Assembly (NCBI GenBank): GCA_949752795.1
Contig: CATKHW010000061.1
Span: forward strand, 2,604,001 to 2,668,000
DNA: 64,000 nt
From: Hyperoodon ampullatus
Lineage: Eukaryota; Chordata; Mammalia; Artiodactyla; Ziphiidae
Reading direction: 5' to 3'
Shown: piece by piece, positions 11,699-23,843 of the stretch
Layout: every line of letters starts with the position of its first letter
Numbering within the stretch: the stretch's first letter is position 1
The notes under the pieces: model-generated
The model's input: only the letters and a program-made list of their open reading frames with translations
Database searches by the model: none
Told to the model about the DNA's origin: nothing
Made by a program: the position numbers and the translations under genes

Positions 11699-12090
11699 AT
11701 AAGATATCACTTATGAAGGGTATATAAACATGGCTAAACATGGAATGAATTAGGAAAGGGAACAGAGTATCATATATAGAATACACTCTTATGCATGCTT
11801 AAGGGGAAAGCAGAGGTGGGGTGATGAATAAAACCAGAGTTTGATATTAGCACAGGTACGGTTCCATAATCCAAATACAGAATAGACAAGACCTACTACT
11901 TCCTCTGTGAACGGGACTCAAAACCCCATATTTCCCGCAGAGGAATATATCTTACTAGTAAGAATCTTAAAACCTATGGATTGATATGTCTCCGTAAGGG
12001 AATCAAGTGTCTCTAGACTGGCATAAACATGGCAGCGAGAATCAGCTCAAACCCTGTAGAAAAGGAAATTCAAAAACAAAACAAAAAACA
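11194..12090 (+). pseudogene. Best-preserved L1 ORF2p C-terminal fragment (M2/M3)
   Basis: Of the copies in the window this reads most like L1. One frame from 11,215 gives KKYHFQPVKRDI and then GALLCGWVGCKL, paralleling L1 RYHLTPVRMAI and GTLLHCWWECKL. A different frame from 11,406 gives KKLWYIRMMEYPSAM, paralleling KKMWYIYTMEYYSAI. The frame change between the two shows that ORF2 is broken. The terminal ISL-type residues, 3' UTR and A-rich tail (about 12,059-12,090) follow. The reverse transcriptase and endonuclease domains are absent, since only the far C-terminus was captured. Confidence 0.9.
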
Positions 12091-13434
12091 GGCAAATTCT
12101 TTACAATTCCTTCAGGGTCTCTGATGAAACCTGGAATGACCCTATCAACAACGACAGCTGGATGTGGCATAAGGCTGGACACTTGGGACTGAGAGGATTG
12201 GTGAGATTGGGTGAGCAAATGCAGACACTTTAAAACAATAATATGTGGCACCCATTCCATGGGTCCCAACTCTCCAGGTTGAAGGAAATATTACTACAGC
12301 TATAACATGTACGGGAAACCTAGAGAACGGACACACTGTGAATACAAAAGGTTTCTGAAACTCAAAGAATATACCCTCTCCTGGTGCACCGGTTTGACTT
12401 TCCAACTGCTTTATTATCAGTCTCCCAACTTGAAGAGACAGCCCCTTTAACCTCCTTGTTCACACAGGTTGCCAATTTGGCAGAGGATGAAAGGGAAGAA
12501 GGAGAACCAATGAGAGAGTAGCTGTTAGGCATTTGGACGGGAACATATCACTGTAATTTCCCGGCAGGAAGAAGATTTAACCAAAGTATCAGCCACCCAC
12601 CGGGAACCAGTATAGGTCCTGAACCAAAATTTTGGACTTGCGGTCAGCTCATCAAAAACGAGTTGAAAAATGGAGCTCAGGGGCACAGCAATTCACAAAC
12701 TGGTCGAGTAATAAAGGACAACTATCGTCCAAAAATCTGTTGAGGGAAGGCAACGAGGCTGACTTGAAAGCGAGGCAGAATAGCAGGAAACAGATTTCTA
12801 GAGGTACGTTGGAATTGCCTTTAAAGCACAGGAAGAGTATCACAACTTCGACAATGATGCACTTGGCCAAAAAGGGCGTATGCGTTTTCTCCTGAATATA
12901 TTCAGGAGAAAACGCATACGCCCTTTTTGGCCAAGCAAGCAAGCGGGCAATGCAAATCTGCACTACAGAGAAGTATCACTTCCCACCGGTCAAAAGGGAC
13001 ATCCACAAAATGTGTAAAAACCAGAAAGGCAAGACAGGCCCTGGAGAACAGGGAGTCTTGTTATGCTGATGAGCGGGATGTAAATTGCCATCTGCCTCTC
13101 TGGAGGAGTACATTGTGTTCCCTAAAACAAGTAAAGAACAGAGCTACAGAGCCAAGGGCACTTCCAGTCTAGGAAATATACCTTGGGAAAACTGAAAATC
13201 AATAAGACAGAGCCACCCCAAAATTTAGGGCTGCACTGCTTACAAGGACCTCAACTTGGGTACACCTTAAATATCCCAGGAAATATAAAAATGGTTCAAA
13301 AAATTGTGGTACATACGTACGATGGAATATCCCTCAGCCATGAAATCAATGTCATAAGACGAGTAGCAGCAAAATGGGTGGATTCAGGTACGATGATTCT
13401 AAGTGAAATAAATCACACAGAAAAGAAACTTATC
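11699..13434 (+). repeat. Satellite monomer M3 (1,736 bp), transitional
   Basis: The left part is still M1/M2-like (AAGGGTATATAAACATGGC, ACTCTTATGCATGC). The right part has the standard form, including a perfect palindrome at 12,862-12,935. It reads CTCAAAGAATATACCCTC near 12,360, between the edge and core forms. Confidence 0.95.
12862..12935. repeat. 74 bp perfect palindrome (M3)
   Basis: Self-complementary without a spacer. The left arm starts CTTGGCCAAAAAGGGCG, the centre is GAATATATTC and the right arm ends CGCCCTTTTTGGCCAAG. It can form a 37 bp hairpin or cruciform. L1-like sequence begins within the right arm (GGCCAA). Confidence 0.97.
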
Positions 13435-13827
13435 AAAAGATATCACTTATTAAGATCCTGTAAACATGGCTACACTTGAACTGAGTTAGGAAAGAGAACA
13501 GTGTCTCACATATAGAAAACACTCTTATGCCTGCTTAAGGGGGAAGGAGAGGTGGGGTGATGCATAACACCAGAGTATGATATAAGCACAGGTACCGTTC
13601 CAAAAACCAACTATGGATTAGACAAGACCTACACCTTCCTCAGTGAAAGGGACTCAAAACCCCATATTTCCCGAAGAGGAATATATCTGACTAGTAAGAA
13701 TCTTAAAACCTATGTACAGATGTGTCTTCATAAGGGAATCAAGTGTGTCTAGACTGGCATAAACATAGCAGTGAGAATCAGCTCAAACCCACTATAAAAA
13801 GGAATTTCAAAAACAAAACAAAAAAAC
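12928..13827 (+). pseudogene. L1 3' fragment, standard satellite form (M3/M4)
   Basis: This is the reference form of the L1 part for all later monomers. It runs from GGCCAAG at the right palindrome arm to the A-rich tail at 13,792-13,827. The + frame still reads PLWRSTLCSLKQVKN, paralleling L1 PLWRTVWRFLKKLKI. The same segment lies at about +1,230 bp of each monomer and continues to about +392 bp of the next, so L1 supplies about 900 of 1,737 bp. Confidence 0.85.
13791..13827 (+). other. L1 A-rich tail with TATA-like string, reference copy
   Basis: ACTATAAAAAGG is followed by the A-rich TTTCAAAAACAAAACAAAAA stretch, which I take as the remnant of the L1 poly(A) tail. It is the right boundary of the L1-like part. 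It recurs at about +355 to +392 of most monomers; a few read CTCTAAAAAGG (M10, M14, A-type dimers) and lose the TATA string. No promoter activity is implied. Confidence 0.6.
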
Positions 13828-14580
13828 TGGGAAATTCTTTACAATTCCTTCAGGGTCTCTGAAGAAACCTGGAATGACCCTATCTACAACGACAGCTGGA
13901 TGTGGCATAAGGAGGGACACTTGGGACTGAGACGATTGGTGAGATTGGGTGAGCAAATGCAGATCCGTTAAAGCAATAAGGCATGGAAACCATTCCATGG
14001 GTCCCAACTCTCCAGGTTGAAGGGAATATTACTACAGTTATAACATGTATGGGAAACCTAGGGAACGGAAACACTGTGAATATGAAAGGTTTCTAAAACT
14101 CAACGAATAGTCCCTCTCCTGGTGCTCAGGTTTGACTTTCCATCTGCTTTACTATCAATCTCCCAACTTGGAGAGACAGCCCCTTTAACTTCCTGGTTCG
14201 CACAGGTTTCCAATTTGGCAGAGGATGAAAGGGAAGAGGGAGAACCAATGAGAGAGTAGCTGTTAGGCATTTGGACGGGCACATATCACTCTAACTTCCG
14301 GCAGGAAGAAGAATTAACCAAAGTTTCAGCCCCCCACCGAGAACCAGCATAGGTCCTGAAACAAAATTTGGACTTGCGGTCAGCTCACCAAAAACGAGTT
14401 GAAAAATGGAGCTCAGGGCCACAGCAATTCACAAAGTGGCCGAGTAATAAAGGACAACTATCGTCCAAAAATCTGTTGAGGGAAGGCAACGAGGCAGAAT
14501 AGCAGGAAACAGATTTCAAGAGGTACGTTGGAATCGCCTTTAAAGCACAGGAAGAGGGTCTCAACTTCGACAATGATGCA
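13828..14580 (+). other. Non-L1 part of the monomer, reference copy (unrecognised)
   Basis: About 750-770 bp between the A-rich tail and the palindrome, present in every monomer. I see no similarity to L1, no tRNA-like A/B box, and no convincing LTR or SINE signature. Both strands have short open frames that are not shared in a pattern suggesting selection. Its origin is unknown to me; it could be the genomic flank that was captured with the L1 insertion. Confidence 0.6.
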
Positions 14581-14654
14581 CTTGGCCAAAAAGGGCGTAT
14601 GCGTTTTCTCCTGAATATATTCAGGAGAAAACGCATACGCCCTTTTTGGCCAAG
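14581..14654. repeat. 74 bp perfect palindrome (M4)
   Basis: Identical to the M3 palindrome although the flank just to its left carries the 18 bp deletion. Confidence 0.96.
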
Positions 14655-15153
14655 CAAGCAAGCGGGCAATGCAAATATGCACTACAGAGAAGTATCACTT
14701 CCCACCGGTCAAAAGGGACATCCACAAAATGTGTAAAAACCAGAAAGTCAAACAAGCCCTGGAGAACAGGGAGTCTTGTTATGCTGATGGGCGGGATGTA
14801 AATTGCCAACTGCCTCTCTGGAGGAGTGCATTGTGTTCCCTAAAACAAGGAAAGAACAGAGCTACAGAGCCAAGGGCACTTCAAGTCTAGGGAATATACC
14901 TGGGGAAAACTGAAAATCAATAAGACAGAGCCACCCCAAAATTTAGGGCTGCACTGCTTACAAGGACCTCAACTTGGGTACACCTTAAATATCCCAGGAA
15001 ATAAAAAAATGGTTCAAAAAATTGTGGTCCTTATGTACGATGGAATATCCCTCAGCCATTAAATAAATGTCATAAGACCATTAGCGATAAAATGAGTGGA
15101 TTCAGGTACGATGATTCTAAGTGAAATAAGTCACACAGAAAAAGAAACTTATC

Positions 15154-16891
15154 ATAAGATATCACTCATGAAGATCCTGTAAACATGGCTACACTTGAAC
15201 TGAGTTAGGAAAGAGAACAGAGTCTCACATTTAGAAAACACTCTTATGCCAGCTTAAGGGGGAAGGAGAGGTGGGGTGATGCATAAACCCAGAGTTTGAT
15301 ATAAGCACAGGTACCGTTCCAAAAACCAACTATGGAATAGAGAAGACCTACACTTTCTTCAGTGAAAGGGTCTCAAAACCACTTATTTCCTGCACAGGAA
15401 TATACCGGACTAGTAAGAATCTTAAAACCTATGTATTGATATGTCTCCGTAAGGGAATCAAGTGTGTCTAGACTGGCATAAACATGGCAGCGAGAATCAG
15501 CTCAAAACCAGTATAAAAAGGAATTTCAAAAACAAAACAAAAAAACTGGGAAATTATTTACAAATCCTTCAGGGTCTCTGATGAAACCTGGAATGACCCT
15601 ATGTACAATGACAGCTGGATGTGGCATAAGGCTGGACACTTGGGACTGAGACGATTGGTGAGATTGGGTGAGCAAATGCAGACCCTTTAAAGCAATAAGG
15701 CATGGAACCCATTCTATGGGTCCCAACTCTCCAGGTTGAAGGGAATATTACTACAGCTATGACATGTAAGGGAAACCTAGAGAACGGACACACTGTGAAT
15801 ACGAAAAGTTTCTAAAACTCAACGAATAGTCCCTCTCCTGGTGCTCCGGTTTGACTTTCCATCTGCTTTACTATCAATCTCCCAACTTGGAGAGACAGCC
15901 CCTTTAACCTCCTGGTTCGCACAGGTTGCCAATTTGGCAGAGGATGAAAGGGAAGAGGGAGAACCAATGAGAGAGTAGCTGTTAGGCATTTGGACGGGCA
16001 CATGTCACTCTCATTTCCCGGCAGGAAGAAGAATTAACCAAAGTCTCAGCCACCCACCGGGAACCAGTACAGGTTCTGAGCCAAAATTTTGGGCTTGCGG
16101 GCCGCTCACCAAAAACGAGTTGAAAAATGGAGCTCAGCGGCACAGCAATTCACAAACTGGCCGAGTAATAAAGGAAAACTATCGTCCAAAAATCTGTTGA
16201 TGGAAGGCAGCTAGGCGGACTTGAAAGCTAGGCAGGATAGCAGGAAACAGATTTCAAGAGGTACGTTGGAATCGCCTTTAAAGCACAGGAAGAGGGGCAC
16301 AACTTCGACAATGATGCACTTGGCCAAAAAGGGCATATGCGTTCTTTCCTGAATATAATCAGGTGAAAACGCATACGCCCTTTTTGGCCAAACAAGCAAG
16401 GGGGCATGCAAATCTGCACTACAAAGAAGTATCACTTCCCACCGGTCAAAAGGGACATCCACAAAATGTGTAAAAACCAGAAAGGCAAGACAGGCCCTGG
16501 AGAACAGGGAGCCTTGTTATGCTGATGGGCGGGATGTAAATTGCCAACTGCCTCTCTGGAGGAGTGCATTGTGTTCCCTAAAACAAGTAAAGAACAGAGC
16601 TACAGAACGAAGGGCACTTCCAATCTAGGGAATATACCTTGGGAAAACTGAAAATCAATAAGACAGAGCCACCCCAAAATTTAGGGCTGCACTGCTTACA
16701 AGGACCTCAACTTGGGTACACCTTAAATATCCCAGGAAATATAAAAATGGTTCAAAAAATTGTGGTACTTACGTACGATGGAATATCCCTCAGCCATGAA
16801 ATCAATGTCATAAGACCAGTAGCAGCAAAATGGGTGGATTCAGGTACGATGATTCTAAGTGAAATAAGTCACACAGAAAAAGAAACTTATC
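15154..16891 (+). repeat. Satellite monomer M5 (1,738 bp)
   Basis: Carries ATAATCAGGTGAAAACGC in the palindrome (16,319-16,392, imperfect) and AAACAAGCAAGGGGGCATGC after it. Both features are shared with M6, pointing to a recent common ancestor for that part. Confidence 0.95.
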
Positions 16892-18629
16892 ATAAGATAT
16901 CACCTATGAAGATCCTGTAAACATGGCTACACTTGAACTGAGTTAGGAAAGAGAACAGTGTCTCACATTTAGAAAACACTCTTATGCCTGCTTAAGGGGG
17001 AAGGAGAGGTGGGGTGATGCATAAAACCAGAGTTTGATATAAGCACAGGTACCGTTCCAAAAACCAACTATGGAATAGACAAGACCTACACCTTCCTCAG
17101 TGAAAGGGACTCAAAACCCCATATTTCCCGCAGAGGAATATATCTGACTAGTAAGAATCTTAAAACCTATGTATTGATATGTCTCCGTAAGGGAATCAAG
17201 TGTGTCTAGACTGGCATAAACATGGCAGCGAGAATCAGCTCAAACCCACTATAAAAAGGAATTTCAAAAACAAAACAAAAAAACTTGGAAATTCTTTACA
17301 ATTCCTTCAGGGTCTATGATGAAACCAGGAATGACCCTATCTACAATGACAGCTGGATGTGGCATAAGGAGGGACACTTGGGACTGAGAGGATTGGTGAG
17401 ATTGGGTGAGCAAATGCAGACCCTTTAAAGCACAAATGCCTGGCACCCATTCCATGGTTCCCAACTCTCCAGGTTGAAGGGAATATTACTACAGCTATAA
17501 CATGTACGGGAAACCTAGAGAACGGACACACTGTGAATACGAAAGGTTTCTAAAACTCAATGAATAGTCCCTCTCCTGGTGCTCCAGTTTGACTTTCCAT
17601 CTGCTTTACTATCAACCTCCCAACTTGGAGAGACAGACCCTTTAACCTCCTGGTTCGCACAGGTTGCCAATTTGGCAGAGGATGAAAGGGAAGAGGGAGA
17701 ACCAATGACAGAGTAGCTGTTAGGCATTTGGACGGGCACATATCACTCTAACTTCCCGGCAGGAAGAAGAAGTAACCAAAGTCTCAGCCCCCCACCGGGA
17801 ACCAGCATAGGTCCTGAACCAAAATGTTGGACTTGTGGTCAGCTCACAAAAAACGAGTTGAAAAATGGAGCTCAGGGGCACAGCAATTCACAAACTGGCC
17901 GAGTAATTAAGGACAACTATCATCCAACAATCTGTTGAGGGAAGGCAACGAGGCGGACTTGAAAGTGAGGCAGAATAGCAGGAAACAGATTTCAAGAGGT
18001 ACGTTGGAATCGCCTTTAAAGCACAGGAAGAGGGGCAGAACTTCGACAATGATGCACTTGGCCAAAAAGGGCGTATGCATTGTTTCCTGAATATAATCAG
18101 GTGAAAACGCATACGCCCTTTTTGGCCAAACAAGCAAGCGGGCATGCAAATCTGCACTACAAAGAAGTATCACTTCCCACCGGTCAAAAGGGACATCCAC
18201 AAAATGTGTAAAAACCAGAAAGGCAAGACAGGCCCTGGACAACAGGGAGCCTTGTTATGCTGATGGGCGGGATGTAAATTGCCAACTGCCTCTCTGGAGG
18301 ACTGCATTGTGTTCCCTAAAACAAGTAAACTACAGAGGTACAGAGCCAAGGGCACTTCCAGTCTAGGGAATATACCTAGGGAAAACTGAAAATCAATAAG
18401 ACAGAGCCACCCCAAAATTTAGGGCTGCACTGCTTACAAGGACCTCAACTTGGGTACACATTAAATATTCCAGGAAATATAAAAATGGTTCAAAAAATTG
18501 TGGTACTTACGAACGATGGAATATCCCTCAGCCATGAAATCAATGTCATAAGACCAGTAGCAGCAAAATGGGTGGATTCAGGTACGATGATTCTAAGTGA
18601 AATAAGTCACACAGAAAAAGAAACTTATC
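16892..18629 (+). repeat. Satellite monomer M6 (1,738 bp)
   Basis: The palindrome at 18,057-18,130 is decayed (GCATTGTTTCC on the left, AATCAGGTG on the right). The first four-monomer duplicated block begins just right of it at about 18,126. Confidence 0.95.
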
Positions 18630-20366
18630 ATAAGATATCACTTATGAAGATCCTGTAAACATGGCTACACTTGAACTGAGTTAGGAAAGAGAACAGTGTC
18701 TCACATTTAGAAAACACTCTTTTGCCTGCTTAAGGGGGAAGGAGAGGTGGGGTGATGCATAAAACCAGAGTTTGATATAAGCACAGGTACCGTTCCAAAA
18801 ACCAACTATGGAATAGACAAGACCTACACCTTCCTCAGTGAAAGGGACTCAAAACCCCATATTTCCCGCAGAGGAATATATCTAACTAGTAAGAATCTTA
18901 AAACCTATGTATTGATATGTCTCTGTAAGGGAATCGAATGTTTCTAGTCTGGCATAAACATGGCAGCGAGAATCAGCTCAAACCCACTATAAATAGGAAT
19001 TTCAAAACAAAACAAAAAAACTGGGAAATTCTTTACAATTCCTTCAGGGTCTCTGATGAAACCTGGAATGACCCTCTCTACAATGACAGCTGGATGTGGC
19101 ATAAGGAGGGACACTTGGGACTGAGACGATTGGTGAGATTGGGTGAGCAAATGCAGACCCTTTAAAGCACAAATGCCTGGCACCCATTCCATGGGTCCCA
19201 ACTCTCCAGGTTGAAGGGAATATTACTACAGCTATAACATGTACGGGAAACCTAGAGAACGGACACACTGTGAATACGAAAGGTTTTTAAAACTCAACGA
19301 ATAGTCCCTCTCCTGGTGCTCCGGTTTGACTTTCCATCTGCTTTACTATCAACCTCCCAACTTGAAGAGGCAGCCCCTTTAACCTCCTGGTTCGCACACG
19401 TTTCCAAATTGGCAGAGGATGAATGGGAAGAGGCAGAACCAATGAGAGAGTAGCTGTTAGGCATTTGGACGGGCACATGTCACTCTAACTTCCCGGCAGG
19501 AAGAAGAATTAACCAAAGTCTCAGCCCCCCACCGGGAACCAGCATAGGTCTTGAACCAAAATGTTGGACTTGCGGTCAGGTCACCAAAAACGAGTTGAGA
19601 AATGGAGCTCAGGGGCACAGCAATTCACAAACTGGCCGAGTAATAAAGGACAACTATCTTCCAAAAATCTATTGAGGGAAGGCAACGAGGCGGACTTGAA
19701 AGCGAGGCAGAATAGCAGGAAACAGATTTCAAGAGGTACGTTGGAATCGCCTTTAAAGCATAGGAAGAGGGGCACAACTTCGACAATGATGCACTTGGCC
19801 AAAAAGGGCGTATGCGTTTTCTCCTGAATATATTCAGGAGAAAACGCATACGCCCTTTTTGGCCAAGCAAGCAAGCGGGCAATGCAAATCTGCACTACAA
19901 AGAAGTATCACTTCCCACCGGTCAAAAGGGACATCCACAAAATGTGTAAAAACCAGAAAGGCAAGACAGGCCCTGGAGAACAGGAAGCCTTGTTATGCTG
20001 ATGGGTGGGATGTAAATTGCCAACTGCCTCTCTGGAGGAGTACATTGTGTTCCCTAAAACAAGTAAAGAACAGAGCTACAGAGCCAAGGGAACTTCCAGT
20101 CTAGGGAATATACCTTGGGAAAACTGAAAATCAATAAGACAGAGCCACCCCAAAATTTAGGGCTGCACTGCTTACAAGGACCTCAACTTGGATACACCTT
20201 AAATATCCCAGGAAAAATAAAAATGGTTCAAAATTTGTGGTACTTACGTACGATGGAATATCTCTCAGCCATGAAATCAATGTAATAAGACCAGTAGCAG
20301 CAAAATGGGTGGATTCAGGTACGATGATTCTAAGTGAAATAAGTCACACAGAAAAAGAAACTTATC
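18630..20366 (+). repeat. Satellite monomer M7 (1,737 bp)
   Basis: Paralogue of M11 in the four-monomer block (offset about 6,951). Diagnostic variants are AATCGAATGTTTCTAGTC near 18,935 and GCGGTCAGGTCACC near 19,572. The palindrome at 19,794-19,867 is perfect. Confidence 0.95.
19794..19867. repeat. 74 bp perfect palindrome (M7)
   Basis: Perfect copy. The two preceding monomers (M5, M6) have decayed versions. Confidence 0.96.
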
Positions 20367-22104
20367 ATAAGATATCACTTATGAAGATCCTGTAAACATG
20401 GCTACACTTGAACTGAGTTAGGAAAGAGAACAGAGTCTCACATTTAGGAAACACTCTTATGCCTGCTTAAGGGGGAAGGAGAGGTGGGGTGATGCATAAA
20501 ACCAGAGTTTGATATAAGCACAGGTACCGTTCCAAAAACCAACTATGGAATAGACAAGACCTACACCTTCCTCAGTGAAAGGGACTCAAAACCCCATATT
20601 TCCCGCAGAGGAATATATCTAACTAGTAAGTATCTTAAAACCTATGTATTGATATGTCTCTGTAAGGGAATCAAATGTTTCTAGACTGGCATAACCATGG
20701 CAGCGAGAATCAGCTCAATCCCACTATAAAAAGGAATTTCAAAACAAAACAAAAAAACTGGGAAATTCTTTACAATTCCTTCAGGGTCTCTGATGAAACC
20801 TGGAATGACCCTATCTACAATGACAGCTGGATGTGGCATAAGGAGGGACACTTGGGACTGAGACGATTGGTGAGATTGGGTGAGCAAATGCAGACCCTTT
20901 AAAGCAATAATGCCTGGCACCCATTCCATGGGTCCCAACTCTCCAGGTTGAAGGGAATATTACTACAGCTATAACATGTACGGGAAACCTAGAGAATGGA
21001 CACACTGTGAATACGAAAGGTTTTTAAAACTCAACGAATAGTCCCTCTCCTGGTGCTCCGGTTTGACTTTCTATCTGCTTTACTATCAACCTCCCAACTT
21101 GGAGAGACAGCCCCTTTAACCTCCTGGTTCGCACAGGTTGCCAATATGGCAGAGGATGAAAGGGAAGAGGGAGAACCAATGAGAGAGTAGCTGTTAGGCA
21201 TTTGGACGGGCACATATCAATGTTATTTCCCGGCGGGAAGAAGAATTAACCAAAGACTCAGCCCCCCACTGGGAACCAGCATAGGTCCTGAACCAAAATG
21301 TTGGACTTGCGGTCAGCTCACAAAAAACGAGTTGAAAAATGCAGCTCAGGGGCACAGCAATTCACAAACTGGCCGAGTAATAAAGGACAACTATCATCCA
21401 AAAATCTGTTGAGGGAAGGCAACGAGGCGGACTTGAAAGCGAGGCAGAATAGCAGGAAACAGATTTCAAGAGGTACGTTGGAATCGCCTTTAAAGCACAG
21501 GAAGAGGGGCACAACTTCGACAATGATGCACTTGGCCAAAAAGGGCGTATGCGTTTTCTCCTGAATATATTCAGGATCAAACGCATACGCACTTTTTGGC
21601 CAAGCAAGCAAGCGGGCAATGCAAATCTGCACTACAAGAAGTATCACTTCCCACCGGTCAAAGGGGACATCCACAAAATGTGTTAAAACCAGAAACGCAA
21701 GACAGGCCCTGGATTACAGGGAGCCTTGTTATGCTGATGGGCGGGATGTAAATTGCCAACTGCCTCTCTGGAGGAGTGCATTGTGTTCCCTAAAACAAGT
21801 AAAGAACAGAGCTACAGAGCCAAGGGCACTTCCAGTCTAGGGAATATACCTTGGGAAAACTGAAAATCAATAAGACAGAGCCACCCCAAAATTTAGGGCT
21901 GCACTGCTTACAAGGACCTCAACTTGGGTACACCTTATATATCCCAGGAAATAAAAAAAATGGTTCAAAAAATTGTGGTACTTACGTACAATGGAATATC
22001 CCTCAGCCATGAAATCAATGTCATAAGACCAGTAGCAGCAAAATGGGTGGATTCAGGTACGATGATTCTAAGTGAATTAAGTCACACAGAAAAAGAAACT
22101 TATC
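20367..22104 (+). repeat. Satellite monomer M8 (1,738 bp)
   Basis: Paralogue of M12. It shares CATAACCATGGCAGCG and AAAATGCAGCTCAGG with it. The palindrome at 21,531-21,604 has GGATCAAACGC on the right arm and a single change at 21,591 (GCACTTTTT). M12 carries the mirror-image change on its left arm. Confidence 0.95.
21531..21604. repeat. Imperfect palindrome with right-arm change (M8)
   Basis: The right arm reads GGATCAAACGCATACGCAC; the A at 21,591 faces a G in the left arm. The paralogue M12 carries the complementary change on the other arm. Confidence 0.95.
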
Positions 22105-23843
22105 ATAAGATATCACTTATGAAGTTCCTGTAAACATGGCTACACTTGAACTGAGTTAGGAAAGAGAACAGAGTCTCACATTTAGGAAACACTCTTATGC
22201 CTGCTTAAGGGGGAAGGAGAGGTGGGGTGATGCATAAAACCAGAGTTTGATATAAGCACAGGTACCGTTCCAAAAACCAACTATGGAATAGACAAGACCT
22301 ACACCTTCCTCAGTGAAAGGGACTCAAAACCCCATAGTTCCCGCAGAGGAATATATCTGACTAGTAAGAATCTTAAAACCTATGTATTGATATGTCTCCG
22401 TAAGGGAATCAAGTGTGTCTAGACTGGCATAAACATGGCAGCGAGAATCAGCTCAAACCCACTATAAAAAGGAATTTCAAAAACAAAACAAAAAAACTGG
22501 GAAATTATTTACAATTCCTTCAGGGTCTCTGATGAAACCTGGAATGACCCTATCTACAATGACAGCTGGATGTGGCATAAGGAGGGACACTTGGGACTGA
22601 GAGGATTGGTGAGATTGGGTGAGCAAATGCAGACCCTTTAAAGCACAAAAGCCTGGCACCCATTCCATGGGTCCCAACTCTCCAGGTTGAAGGGAATATT
22701 ACTACAGCTATTACATGTACGGGAAACCTAGAGAACGGACACACTGTGAATACGAAAGGTTTCTAAAACTCAACGAATAGTCCCTCTCCTGGTGCTCCAG
22801 TTTGACTTTCCATCTGCTTTACTATCAACCTCCCAACTTGGAGAGACAGACCGTTTAACCTCCTGGTTCGCACAGGTTGCCAATTTGGCAGAGGATGAAA
22901 GGGAAGAGGGAGAACCAATGAGAGAGTAGGTGTTAGGCATTTGGACGGGCACATATCACTCTAACTTCCCGGCAGGAAGAAGAATTAACCAAAGTCTCAG
23001 CCCCCCACCGGGAACCAGCATAGGTCCTGAACCAAAATGTTGGACTTGTGGTCAGCTCACAAAAAACGAGTTGAAAAATGGAGCTCAGGGGCACAGCAAT
23101 TCACAAACTGGCCGAGTAATAAAGGACAACTATCATCCAAAAATCTGTTGAGGGAAGGCAACGAGGCGGACTTGAAAGCGAGGCAGAATACCAGGAAACA
23201 GATTTCAAGAGGTACCTTGGAATCGCCTTTAAAGCACAGGAAGAGGGGCACAACTTCGACAATGATGCACTTGGCCAAAAAGGGCGTATGCGTTTTCTCC
23301 TGAATATATTCAGGAGAAAACGCATACGCCCTTTTTGGCCAAGCAAGCACGCGGGCAATGCAAATCTGCACTACAAAGAAGTATCACTTCCCACCAGTCA
23401 AAAGGGACATCCACAAAATGTGTAAAAACCAGAAAGGCAAGACAGGCCCTGGAGAACAGGGAGCCTTGTTATGCTGATGGGCGGGATGTAAATTGCCAAC
23501 TGCCTCTCTGGAGGAGTGCATTGTGTTCCCTAAAACAAGTAAACAACAGAGCTACAGAGCCAAGGGCACTTCCAGTCTAGGGAATATACCTTGGGAAAAC
23601 TGAAAATCAATAAGACAGAGCCACCCCAAAATTTAGGGCTGCACTGCTTACAAGGACCTCAACTTGGGTACACATTAAATATCCCAGGAAATATAAAAAT
23701 GGTTCAGAAAATTGTGGTACTTACGTACGATGGAATATCCCTCAGCCATGAAATCAATGTCATAAGACCAGTAGCAGCAAAATGGGTGGATTCAGGTACG
23801 ATGATTCTAAGTGAAATAAGTCACACAGAAAAAGAAACTTATC
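22105..23843 (+). repeat. Satellite monomer M9 (1,739 bp)
   Basis: Paralogue of M13, sharing CCCATAGTTCCCGC, GAGAGACAGACCGTTTAACC and GAGAGTAGGTG. The palindrome at 23,270-23,343 is perfect. Confidence 0.95.
23270..23343. repeat. 74 bp perfect palindrome (M9)
   Basis: Perfect copy. Its paralogue in M13 has one central mismatch. Confidence 0.96.

Larger units (their letters stand above)
13435..15153 (+). repeat. Satellite monomer M4 (1,719 bp), 18 bp deletion
   Basis: Shortest copy. Near 14,490 it reads CAACGAGGCAGAATAGC, while other copies have an extra 18 bp (GGACTTGAAAGCGAGGC-type) between two CGAGGC direct repeats. This is the product expected of replication slippage. The palindrome at 14,581-14,654 is perfect. 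Confidence 0.95.

Noticed and set aside
12862..12935. Palindrome as a rho-independent type terminator or miRNA hairpin gene
   Set aside because: Terminator logic does not apply to a mammalian satellite. The spacer-free 37 bp arms lack a natural loop; a small-RNA source cannot be claimed without expression data.
13183..13479. 93-98 residue + frame (MGKLKINKTEPPQ...) as a small gene
   Set aside because: It is the decayed L1 ORF2p C-terminus in a shifted frame. It has no reverse transcriptase domain and carries stop variants in many copies (TGGATTGAGG).
19581..19895. 104-residue minus-strand open frame present in many monomers (with an 88-residue + frame over the same DNA)
   Set aside because: It spans the palindrome, so arms on either strand read similarly. 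Its conservation follows from satellite homogenisation; it is truncated in the M22-type A monomers (CCTAAAATC creates a stop), and it has no recognisable domain.
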